DNA of 22,341 nt from CAYSXY01 sp964435165 (GTDB taxonomy: Bacteria > Pseudomonadota > Alphaproteobacteria > Rickettsiales > RI-342): positions 1-22,341 of the forward strand of contig CAYSXY010000033.1 of the NCBI GenBank assembly GCA_964435165.1, written 5' to 3'. The notes beneath the pieces are model-generated. The model had not been told where the DNA came from, did not search any database, and saw only the letters and a program-made list of their open reading frames with translations. This document shows positions 1 through 5,884 of this stretch, one piece after another. The position numbers were made by a program, and so were the translations under genes. Position 1 is the first letter of the stretch. Every line of letters begins with the position of its first letter.

Positions 1-36
1 CTCCAAATAGAATCCCTCATACCAATCAATCGTCAA

Positions 37-342
37 TTATTGGTTAGCAATGCCTAAGCCATAATAGTGATTAACTCGTAAAACATACTTCAAGGCTTCA
101 TCTAAGCTAATAACTTCTTCAATGGCGAAAGTTTCATTCTCATCAAGAGCCAATACGTTCAATTCATCCTTTTCTGGGTCAAAGCCAGCAACTAAATAAG
201 TTGGCTTCTTCCATTCAGCAGCAAGGTAGATAGTGAAGCAATTAACAAGCTTACCTTCATCACCACTACGTGGGATACTCTGCGGGCTTTTCTTTTCCAG
301 TAGCTTTGGCAATAGCCATTTTATAACCCATTTTTTTAGCAT
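37..342 (-). CDS. Small hypothetical protein, 101 aa
   Basis: I do not recognise this protein. The N-terminus (MLKKWVIKWLLPKLLEKK) is basic and hydrophobic, so it could be an amphipathic helix or a short membrane anchor. The rest looks like a small soluble alpha/beta domain, with YLVAGFDPEKDELNVLAL suggesting beta strands and an acidic ending around DENETFAIEEVISLDEAL. There is only one Met, so the start at 342 is the only ATG choice. The upstream sequence TTGGGTAAAATATT gives a weak ribosome site. It is less GC-rich than the genes after it. It lies on the same strand as nnrD, 197 bp downstream of it, and may be a separate transcript. Calling it a real gene rests on its clean, protein-like composition only. 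Confidence 0.6.
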   Translation of the reverse strand: MLKKWVIKWLLPKLLEKKSPQSIPRSGDEGKLVNCFTIYLAAEWKKPTYLVAGFDPEKDELNVLALDENETFAIEEVISLDEALKYVLRVNHYYGLGIANQ

Positions 343-539
343 AATATTTTACCCAACAAAGTGCTTATTAGAAAATACAGGCACCTGTAAAACAAGCAAT
401 CTCATCTCGGGACAGGTTCGCAAACCGTCAATTACACTACGCCATTTTTTATCATTCAGACAATAGCGCGCCTGATAGATGAAAATACTTTGGGATAAGA
501 ACAAGGTTCGACGCCGAGTGCACATTACCTGCATTGGCT

Positions 540-1364
540 CTAACACCCCACCAACTGCCCCATCTTCATCGCCACCATATCCTCCGCGACCATACCGGGG
601 CCGAGGGTGCGTGCGGTTTCGCTGTGCAGCCAAACGGCGGCGCAGGCGGCATCAAAAGACGGCATGCCTACCGCCAGCAGCGCGGCGGTGATGCCTGCCA
701 GTACATCGCCACTGCCGGCGGTGGCCAGCCATGGGGGTGCATCGTGATTGATCACCATCTGACCATCCGGCGATGCGATGAGCGTATGCTGGCCTTTGAG
801 GACAATTACAGCCCCCATCTGCTGCGCGGCCTCGCGGCAGCGCTGTTCGCGTTCGGCGTTGTCAGATAGGGTGCCGCCAAAGAGACGGCAAAATTCACCT
901 TCATGCGGGGTTAGCACCGCACGGTCATGCAGGGCATCGGCCAGCACAGTGCGTTTGCCAGCAAAGCTGCTGAAAATGTCGGCATCCAACACAATTGGCT
1001 TGCCAGTGGCTAAGGCCGCGAGTGCGGCCTCGCAGGTTCCCTCGCCTACTCCGTGCCCGGGGCCAATGACGCACGCATGATAGCGTTTTTGGCTACACAG
1101 GGCGGCAAACTCCTTGCTGGAGCCATAGGGCCGTACCATTACCGAGAGCAATGAGGCGGCATAGACAGGCAGTGCATCTTGAGGGCAGGCAATAGTGGAC
1201 AACCCTGCCCCGGCCCGCAGCGCCGCCATGGCTGCCAGCCGCGCCGCGCCAGTGCATTCCATCGGCCCGCCTGCTACCAGCACCGAGCCACGGTCATATT
1301 TATGGCCGTCCGGCGTTAGCGTCGGCAGAGCCTGCTTCCAGAGATCAGGATGGTTGGATTGCAT
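540..1364 (-). CDS. nnrD: ADP/ATP-dependent NAD(P)H-hydrate dehydratase (carbohydrate-kinase fold, YjeF C-terminal type)
   Basis: This 274-aa protein matches the C-terminal half of YjeF. That domain dehydrates S-NAD(P)HX, the damaged hydrated form of NAD(P)H, using ADP or ATP in the cytoplasm. Visible family signatures are an N-terminal KYDRGSVLVAGG strand-turn, GAARLAAMAALRAGAGL, the VIGPGHG loop, the VLDADIFSSF segment, LTPHEGEF, VIVLKGQHTLIASPDG, and the ATAGSGDVLAGI nucleotide/anion-hole motif near the C-terminus with the catalytic-type Asp. The usual N-terminal epimerase domain (NnrE) is absent, so this is a stand-alone dehydratase and the epimerase should be elsewhere. The start lies only 21 bp after the stop of the BON-domain lipoprotein gene, so the two are probably co-transcribed. 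The ribosome site is weak. Confidence 0.9.
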   Translation of the reverse strand: MQSNHPDLWKQALPTLTPDGHKYDRGSVLVAGGPMECTGAARLAAMAALRAGAGLSTIACPQDALPVYAASLLSVMVRPYGSSKEFAALCSQKRYHACVIGPGHGVGEGTCEAALAALATGKPIVLDADIFSSFAGKRTVLADALHDRAVLTPHEGEFCRLFGGTLSDNAEREQRCREAAQQMGAVIVLKGQHTLIASPDGQMVINHDAPPWLATAGSGDVLAGITAALLAVGMPSFDAACAAVWLHSETARTLGPGMVAEDMVAMKMGQLVGC

Positions 1365-1385
1365 TTATTGTCCATAGCACAGCGG

Positions 1386-2701
1386 CTAGGGACTCACAAC
1401 GCGCAAGCGATTTTCCACCGCCTGTATGCCTTGTGTGGAACGGGCCAGTGTCTCGGCGCGTTGCAGTTGCACTCCGCTTTGCACCGTGCCGGACAGCACC
1501 GCCACGCCCTGCTCGGTGGTGACGCTGATATTACTGCCCTGCAGTGCCGGGTCTGCCCAGAATTGGGCGCGTAATTCATTGCTGATATAGCTATCATTCA
1601 AAAATGACATGGGCGATGCTTGCTGTTGCGGCGGCGGTGCGGGCGGCTGCACCATCTGCGGTGGGCGGCCCGGTGCATAACCGGCCGGTGGCTGTGGTTG
1701 CATGGAATGCACCCCGACCGGCGGAGGGGGCATATTTGGCTGGAGACCGTATGCAGGCTGTTGCGTCACCATTGGGGGCGATGCCATGGGTGGCATCGGT
1801 TGCGGTGGCCTGACTTGTCTTTGCATCGGTTGTGATGGTGGCGGCATTGCCTGCGGTGGGCGCTGCTGCATCATGGGTGGCATAGCAAAAGGCTTATGGC
1901 CCAGTGTGTCAGGCCGTGGCGCTGCGCCCATGCCTGCGGGTGCATTCGCGATGCCACTTTGCGAGGGGGCCGCACGGAAGGTTTGGGGTGCACTCAATGC
2001 CGTGGGCTGGCCAGCGGGGCTGTCCGCCTCCGGCGTGGGAGATGCTATCGGTCGCGGTGGCGGGTTGGATGGGTCCGGCAAGCCATAGCCTTGTGGGGCC
2101 TGACCATTTGGCTGCCCCATCGCTGCTGGTGGCGCAGCCATTTGATATGGCGCGGGCTGTCCTGCTGACATGGTTGCATACGGTGCAGCAGATGGAAAGC
2201 CTCCGCCACCATAGGCAGAAGGTGGATATGGCGGCTGTCCTGCCATCGGCTGGCCACCCATCCCTTGCATCCCCATCCCTTGCATCCCCATCCCTTGCCC
2301 CATCGGTTGTCNNNNNNNNNNNNNNNNNNNNNNNNNNNNNNNNNNNNNNNNNNNNNNNNNNNNNNNNNNNNNNNNNNNNNNNNNNNNNNNNNNNNNNNNN
2401 NNNNNNNNNNNCCCATCCCTTGCATCCCCATCCCTTGCATCCCCATCCCTTGCCCCATCGGTTGTCCCATAGCCTGACCTTGCGGCGGCGCGGAAGGATA
2501 GACTGGCCGCCTTGGTGCCGGTGCGTAACGTTGCTCAGATTCTTTGCTGGCCTGCCAGTCGCCATAATAATAGCCGGCGGCGCCTGCCCCCAGGATCATG
2601 GGAATGCAGCCGGGTAATGTGAATGTTGCCAAGAGGCACAGTGCCGGAATAGACATCCGGCATGGAGCAATGTTGGTGGTCTTATGAGGCGGGCTGGGCA
2701 T
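1386..2701 (-). CDS. Low-complexity lipoprotein with C-terminal BON domain, interrupted by an assembly gap
   Basis: The N-terminus carries a lipoprotein signal: a hydrophobic stretch (MSIPALCLLATFTLPGC) with an LPGC lipobox, then a Gly-rich turn (ILGAGAAGYYYGDW). A long Met/Gly/Gln/Pro-rich region follows, with MGMQG repeats and many PPMA/QPP tracts. The last 70 or so residues (SYISNELRAQFWADPALQ through GIQAVENRLRVV) form a BON domain, which usually binds phospholipid or the envelope. I chose 2701 as start because it supplies Lys and Arg before the hydrophobic core; ATG 2656 is the alternative. It overlaps the 3' end of maiA by 20 bp. 100 Ns split the gene, but both halves are in frame if the identical 55-bp gap edges are merged, giving about 386 aa. 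The role is probably envelope maintenance, which is inferred. Confidence 0.75.
2257..2466. repeat. Identical 55-bp sequences on both sides of the N gap, containing MGMQG-coding repeats
   Basis: Bases 2257-2311 and 2412-2466 are identical over all 55 positions. Each holds tandem copies of a 15-bp unit (CCCATCCCTTGCATC) that encodes MQGMG on the minus strand. The offset of 155 means that collapsing the two copies joins the reading frame starting at 2701 to the one ending at 1386 without a shift. The edges therefore look like overlapping contig ends rather than two biological copies. Confidence 0.85.
2312..2411. other. Scaffold gap of exactly 100 N
   Basis: The run of N is exactly 100 long, the usual placeholder for a gap of unknown size. 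It sits inside the repeat region of the BON-domain lipoprotein gene, and identical 55-bp sequences flank it. Confidence 0.98.
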
Positions 2702-3341
2702 CCGGCTGGTTCTCTGGCACTGCTTTCATGAATGCCTCGAGTGTAAGGCAATGGCCTTCAATTTTGGTTAATGTGGGGTAAGGATTAAGATCGCAGCCAA
2801 ACCGCCGTGCATTATAAAGCTGTGGAATCAAACAACAATCCGCCAAGGTGGGATGAATGCCATAGCAAAAGTGCCCGTCAGACCCGTGGCGCAGCACCAG
2901 CGATTCGAGTGCGCTGAAGCCTTCTGCTATCCAGCGATGAATCCATGTGGTTTTGGCCTCGTCATCCTGTGCGAGTTTGCCGGTGAGATATTTTAATATG
3001 CGGAGATTATTGAGCGGGTGGGTATCGCAGGCAATGAGCTGTGCCATGGCGCGGGTGATGGCCCTGCCCTCAGCCTGTTGAGGCAACAGCGGCGGTGTGG
3101 GATGACGCTCATCGAGATACTCGATCATCGCCAGCGATTGCGAGAGAGCTACATCACCATCGATTAAATAAGGCACCAACCCTTGCGGGTTGAGCTGAAT
3201 GTATGCCTCGTCTTTCTGCTCGCCCTTCGCCAGATGCACCGAGCGTTGTTCATAGGCCAACCCTTTCAGGTTGAGCGCAATCCGCACCCGGTAAGAGGCG
3301 GATGACCGCCAGTAGTCGTATAGTACCAGTGGTGCCGACAT
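2682..3341 (-). CDS. maiA: Maleylacetoacetate isomerase (zeta-class glutathione S-transferase)
   Basis: This 219-aa protein isomerises maleylacetoacetate to fumarylacetoacetate using glutathione, the fifth step of Phe/Tyr catabolism. The N-terminal thioredoxin-like domain has the zeta-class signature WRSSASYRVRIALNLKG, where the usual SSC is SSA, a change I recall as common in bacterial members. It also has NPQGLVPYLIDGD and the glutathione-contacting QSLAMIEYLDE. The helical C-terminal domain includes HPLNNLRILKYL and the FCYGIHPTLADCCLIPQLYNARRF segment typical of the family. The length is normal. The start at 3341 has a strong ribosome site (GGAG, five bases upstream). It lies downstream of fahA, separated by a large palindrome, and its 3' end overlaps the lipoprotein gene. 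Confidence 0.95.
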   Translation of the reverse strand: MSAPLVLYDYWRSSASYRVRIALNLKGLAYEQRSVHLAKGEQKDEAYIQLNPQGLVPYLIDGDVALSQSLAMIEYLDERHPTPPLLPQQAEGRAITRAMAQLIACDTHPLNNLRILKYLTGKLAQDDEAKTTWIHRWIAEGFSALESLVLRHGSDGHFCYGIHPTLADCCLIPQLYNARRFGCDLNPYPTLTKIEGHCLTLEAFMKAVPENQPDAQPAS

Positions 3342-3375
3342 ATATTCTCCAAACTACTCCTCGTGTAAGGCATAT

Positions 3376-3501
3376 ATCATCTGCTGGAGAATGTGGCGAA
3401 AATTGATGGTTTAGTGAGCAGCAGAATGATCGTACATAATGGTACGTGACATGAGCCGCGCAGCTAAACCACAATTTGCAGACCATTCAACAGCAGATGA
3501 T
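3376..3501. repeat. 126-bp imperfect palindrome between fahA and maiA
   Basis: The sequence is symmetric about 3438.5. The outer arms are ATCATCTGCTG (3376-3386) and CAGCAGATGAT (3491-3501), a perfect match. GAATG (3389-3393) pairs with CATTC (3484-3488) at the mirrored position. AAATTGATGGTTTAG (3400-3414) pairs with CTAAACCACAATTT (3464-3477) with one bulge. The core is CGTAC-ATAATG-GTACG (3431-3446). Transcript from fahA into maiA would fold into a long hairpin here. The distal arm overlaps the fahA stop codon. It may be a decayed palindromic element or an mRNA processing or attenuation site; function is unknown. Confidence 0.7.
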
Positions 3502-4505
3502 CACGCCGCCTTGAGCATTGCTTTGTATTCCACCACTTCCTGATCAATCGCGCCGAAGATTGACTGGCCTTCGCCGTCTTTCATTTCAATCCGCACACGG
3601 TCGCCAAAGCGCATGAAGGGCGTTTTCATCTCGCCCTGATCAATTTTCTCCAGCATCCGTTTTTCAGCAAGGCAGGAGGAGCCAACTTCTTGCGTATTGG
3701 TGTTGGCGACCGTGCCGGAGCCGATGATCGACCCCGCGGCGAGGTGGCGCGTTTTGGCAAGGTGGGCGATGAGTTGGGCGAAGCTAAAGGTCATATCCAC
3801 CCCGGCATTGGGCTGGCCAAACAGATTGCCATTCAGATGGGTGATGAGCGGCAAGTGCAACTTGCTGCCTTTCCACGCACTGCCTAACTCGTCGGGTGTG
3901 ACGGCTACGGGCGAGAAACTTGTGGCTGGCTTGGACTGAACAAAGCCGAAGCCCTTGGACAGTTCACCCGGAATCAGATTGCGCAGCGAGACATCATTGA
4001 CCAGCATGATCAAACGAATATAGCTGGCGGCCTGATCGACGCTGACTCCCATCGGCACATCGTCTGTGATGACGGCGACTTCCGCTTCCATGTCGATGCC
4101 CCAGCTTTCATCCGCTACTTCAATCGCGTCACGTGGGCCAATGAAGCTGTCCGAGCCGCCCTGATACATCAGCGGATCGGTCCAGAAGCTTTCGGGCATT
4201 TCTGCACCGCGCGCCTTGCGCACCAATTCCACATGGGTGACATAGGCCGAGCCATCTGCCCATTGATAGGCACGTGGCAGCGGCGACGCGACCGCTGTTT
4301 CATCGAAGGGGAACATGGACGGTGCTTCACCTGCCTCCAGTTCCGCCGCGCGATGCTTGAGCAAGGGGGCCGTTCTGTCCCACGCATCCAATGCCGCCTG
4401 CAAGGTGGGAGCAATATCATCCGCACGTACGGCGTGACTCAGTGCTTCATTGACCAGAATCAGCGTGCCATCGCGCCCGCCTTCTTTAAGTGTTGCCAGT
4501 TTCAT
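3501..4505 (-). CDS. fahA: Fumarylacetoacetase (fumarylacetoacetate hydrolase family)
   Basis: This 334-aa enzyme hydrolyses fumarylacetoacetate to fumarate and acetoacetate, the last step of Phe/Tyr breakdown. The N-terminal region (MKLATLKEGGRDGTLILVN) is the short cap domain of the bacterial type. The FAH barrel follows, with metal-site acidic residues in GIDMEAEVAVITDD, then LVNDVSLRNLIPGELSKGFGFVQSKP and the terminal GSIIGSGTVANTN and GSSCLAEKRMLE segments. All these are characteristic of the two-domain bacterial enzyme, and the length is normal. The ATG at 4505 has a clear ribosome site (AAAGGGAG). The pathway partner maiA lies next downstream. The assignment is reinforced by hmgA and hppD nearby. 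Confidence 0.93.
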   Translation of the reverse strand: MKLATLKEGGRDGTLILVNEALSHAVRADDIAPTLQAALDAWDRTAPLLKHRAAELEAGEAPSMFPFDETAVASPLPRAYQWADGSAYVTHVELVRKARGAEMPESFWTDPLMYQGGSDSFIGPRDAIEVADESWGIDMEAEVAVITDDVPMGVSVDQAASYIRLIMLVNDVSLRNLIPGELSKGFGFVQSKPATSFSPVAVTPDELGSAWKGSKLHLPLITHLNGNLFGQPNAGVDMTFSFAQLIAHLAKTRHLAAGSIIGSGTVANTNTQEVGSSCLAEKRMLEKIDQGEMKTPFMRFGDRVRIEMKDGEGQSIFGAIDQEVVEYKAMLKAA

Positions 4506-4610
4506 GCTGTCTCCCTTTGGTTATATAAGGCTGGTTATACAAAGCGCTCACGCGCCGCGCAGGCTAGTGCTACATAAAGTGGTGAGCCCTAGTCATAGCT
4601 CGTTATGCCC

Positions 4611-4907
4611 TTATTCACGATTTGCTTTATCCTTTTCATACCCTCGCGGATTTTGCAAGCAAGCCTGAAGCGCATCGGATGGTGTCCAACCACAGCTGCC
4701 GTCTGCCTGTACTTCGCAGACGCCAACCTCCTTGTAGCATTGATATGCATCCTTCCATTCGCAGGTGGTGGTGATGCGTATCGCTTCAGCCACCGGCAGG
4801 CAGAGCTGGCCGCTGCACCCGGCAGGGCGGCAGATGGTTTCTGCTTCTTCCGCCTGGCTGTTGCAGGCAGTCAGAATCACGACGAGAACGTACATTGCTT
4901 TTTTCAT
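4611..4907 (-). CDS. Small lipoprotein with an eight-cysteine cluster
   Basis: This is a 98-aa protein with a short signal peptide (MKKAMYVLVVILTAC) whose Cys15 fits a lipobox. The mature part contains eight further Cys: ETIC, AGC, QLC, TTC, QC, VC, SC and AC. The arrangement, with GCSGQLC, TTCEWKDAYQCY and ADGSCGW, is what I recall from the small eight-cysteine-cluster domain of secreted bacterial proteins. No function is known to me; disulfide bonds or metal binding are possible. The ribosome site AAGGA lies inside a REP-like sequence (4913-4949) directly upstream, so a mobile palindrome may provide the translation signal. It is on the same strand as, and 105 bp before, fahA. Confidence 0.8.
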   Translation of the reverse strand: MKKAMYVLVVILTACNSQAEEAETICRPAGCSGQLCLPVAEAIRITTTCEWKDAYQCYKEVGVCEVQADGSCGWTPSDALQACLQNPRGYEKDKANRE

Positions 4908-5008
4908 TATTGAGATCCTTCGACTCCGCGTTGCTTCGCTCGGGGTGACTTCCCTTCATTACGTGAATTCGAGATGCCATATGTCCTGCCATGAGGGATT
5001 CGATGCAC

Positions 5009-5245
5009 TTAACAGCGCATTCTTTTTTCCCTTCGCCACCCTTTTAACTGTTTTTCACGGGCAATTGCCTCCGATATCGTTGGCAATGATTCGACATAGA
5101 CAAGCTTGTTTACTTTGTAGCGACTCGTAAAACCTCCAATCATTCCCTGCCTGTGCTCCATTATGCGCCTTTCTAAATGTGTGGTGACTCCGATATACAT
5201 CACCTTATTCGCTTTGTTGGTTAGAATGTAGACATATCCTACCAT
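5009..5245 (-). CDS. GIY-YIG nuclease superfamily protein, C-terminally frameshifted (copy 1)
   Basis: This is a 78-aa member of the small stand-alone GIY-YIG family (UPF0213/YhbQ-like). It has VGYVYILTNKANKVMYIGVT with the GYVYI...YIGVT core, the catalytic-type Arg in LERRIMEHRQG, FTSRYKVNKLVYVE, and the conserved Glu in AIAREKQLKGWRREK. The reading frame ends early at KRMRC. One extra A in the A6 run (minus strand, near 5021-5026) would instead give KKN-ALLSASNPSWQDIWHLEFT and a stop at 4959-4961, the usual family ending. The gene therefore appears frameshifted in its last 20 or so codons, outside the catalytic core. The ribosome site (AGGATGAC) lies in the adjacent palindrome. Confidence 0.85.
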   Translation of the reverse strand: MVGYVYILTNKANKVMYIGVTTHLERRIMEHRQGMIGGFTSRYKVNKLVYVESLPTISEAIAREKQLKGWRREKRMRC

Positions 5246-5251
5246 TTCTAT

Positions 5252-5295
5252 GTCATCCTGAGCGTAGTGGCCTTGGCCACGCAGTCGAAGGATCT
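5252..5295. repeat. REP-like palindrome upstream of GIY-YIG copy 1
   Basis: The sequence starts GTCATCCTGAGCG, contains the perfect hairpin GTGGCC-TT-GGCCAC, and ends AGTCGAAGGATCT. On the minus strand its end provides the AGGA ribosome site for the nuclease gene. An identical copy lies at 5818-5861. A related, inverted member without the inner hairpin is at 4913-4949. Confidence 0.75.
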
Positions 5296-5318
5296 ATTCG
5301 ATGTAGTAGGGCAACATA

Positions 5319-5525
5319 TCATTCCTTCCAGCTGGCGGCGTAACCATCCCATTCAACCTGCGTTGCTTCATCGGCTACGTCTACGCTATCGCGGGTGTCG
5401 ATCATCACGGCGACTTCGTCTGTCTCCTTGCGTGCCGCCTTCGCCCCGGTTTTGAATGCTCCCGGGTGGGGGCCGTGCGGAAAGCCGCAGGGATGCAGCG
5501 TGATCATACCGGGATGGATATTATC
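5319..5525 (-). pseudogene. hmgA: 3' fragment of hmgA left by the tandem duplication
   Basis: This stretch encodes the last 68 residues of homogentisate dioxygenase (from DNIHPGMITLHPCGFPHGPHPG to AASWKE), identical to the end of the intact gene at 5885. At the junction it is preceded by sequence from the 3' end of GIY-YIG copy 2, so the open frame begins with unrelated residues (MAGHMASRIHV). It lacks the two upstream iron-ligand residues and almost all of the N-terminal domain, so it cannot be active. Confidence 0.85.
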
Positions 5526-5574
5526 TACGTGAATTCGAGATGCCATATGTCCTGCCATGAGGGATTCGATGCAC

Positions 5575-5811
5575 TTAACAGCGCATTCTTTTTTCCCTTC
5601 GCCACCCTTTTAACTGTTTTTCACGGGCAATTGCCTCCGATATCGTTGGCAATGATTCGACATAGACAAGCTTGTTTACTTTGTAGCGACTCGTAAAACC
5701 TCCAATCATTCCCTGCCTGTGCTCCATTATGCGCCTTTCTAAATGTGTGGTGACTCCGATATACATCACCTTATTCGCTTTGTTGGTTAGAATGTAGACA
5801 TATCCTACCAT
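5575..5811 (-). CDS. GIY-YIG nuclease superfamily protein, C-terminally frameshifted (copy 2)
   Basis: This gene is base-for-base identical to the copy at 5009-5245 and carries the same A6 frameshift, so the lesion predates the duplication (or both are one sequencing or assembly event). The alternative frame would run through the same ALLSASNPSWQDIWHLEFT tail and end at TAG 5525-5527. That stop is created at the duplication junction, where copy 1 has TAA. It lies just downstream of the complete hmgA gene, with the REP-like palindrome 5818-5861 in between. Confidence 0.85.
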   Translation of the reverse strand: MVGYVYILTNKANKVMYIGVTTHLERRIMEHRQGMIGGFTSRYKVNKLVYVESLPTISEAIAREKQLKGWRREKRMRC

Positions 5812-5817
5812 TTCTAT

Positions 5818-5861
5818 GTCATCCTGAGCGTAGTGGCCTTGGCCACGCAGTCGAAGGATCT
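5818..5861. repeat. REP-like palindrome between hmgA and GIY-YIG copy 2
   Basis: This is identical to 5252-5295 as part of the tandem duplication. It sits 23 bp past the hmgA stop codon, where its hairpin could also act to stabilise or end the hmgA transcript. Confidence 0.75.
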
Positions 5862-5884
5862 ATTCGATGTAGTAGGGCAACATA

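Larger units (their letters stand above)
4913..5295 (-). mobile_element. Candidate 383-bp unit: GIY-YIG gene between 13-bp terminal inverted repeats
   Basis: AGATCCTTCGACT (4913-4925) and AGTCGAAGGATCT (5283-5295) are perfect inverted copies. They form the outer ends of two REP-like sequences, 4913-4949 and 5252-5295, which enclose one GIY-YIG nuclease gene. The 5252-5295 sequence contains a GTGGCC-TT-GGCCAC hairpin (5267-5280). The start codon of the nuclease is seven bases from one palindrome, and its ancestral stop is about ten bases from the other. I found no target-site duplication. Similar palindromes near small GIY-YIG genes occur in other bacteria as far as I recall; calling this mobile is inference. 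Confidence 0.5.
4960..5525. repeat. Tandem duplication, copy 1 (566 bp)
   Basis: By eye this stretch is identical to 5526-6091 at every base. It contains the coding part of the GIY-YIG gene, one REP-like palindrome and the last 68 codons of hmgA. The copies abut directly. The junction reads TTATC|TACGTG, and I see no homology at the two breakpoints beyond a nearby ACG. Confidence 0.95.

Noticed and set aside
349..534. Possible 61-aa minus-strand gene (MQVMCTRRRTLFLSQS...) between nnrD and the first hypothetical gene
   Set aside because: It has no ribosome site, starts at the nnrD stop, and matches no family; its longer form overlaps nnrD in another frame. It could be a gene remnant, but the evidence is too thin.
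1604..2617. Several long plus-strand open frames opposite the BON lipoprotein gene
   Set aside because: They arise from the repetitive, GC-rich, Pro/Gly-coding strand and show no protein-like composition; one runs through the N gap.
5319..5558. 79-aa gene fusing MAGHMASRIHV to the end of homogentisate dioxygenase
   Set aside because: It is a by-product of the tandem duplication junction, not a designed fusion, and lacks the N-terminal domain and two iron ligands.
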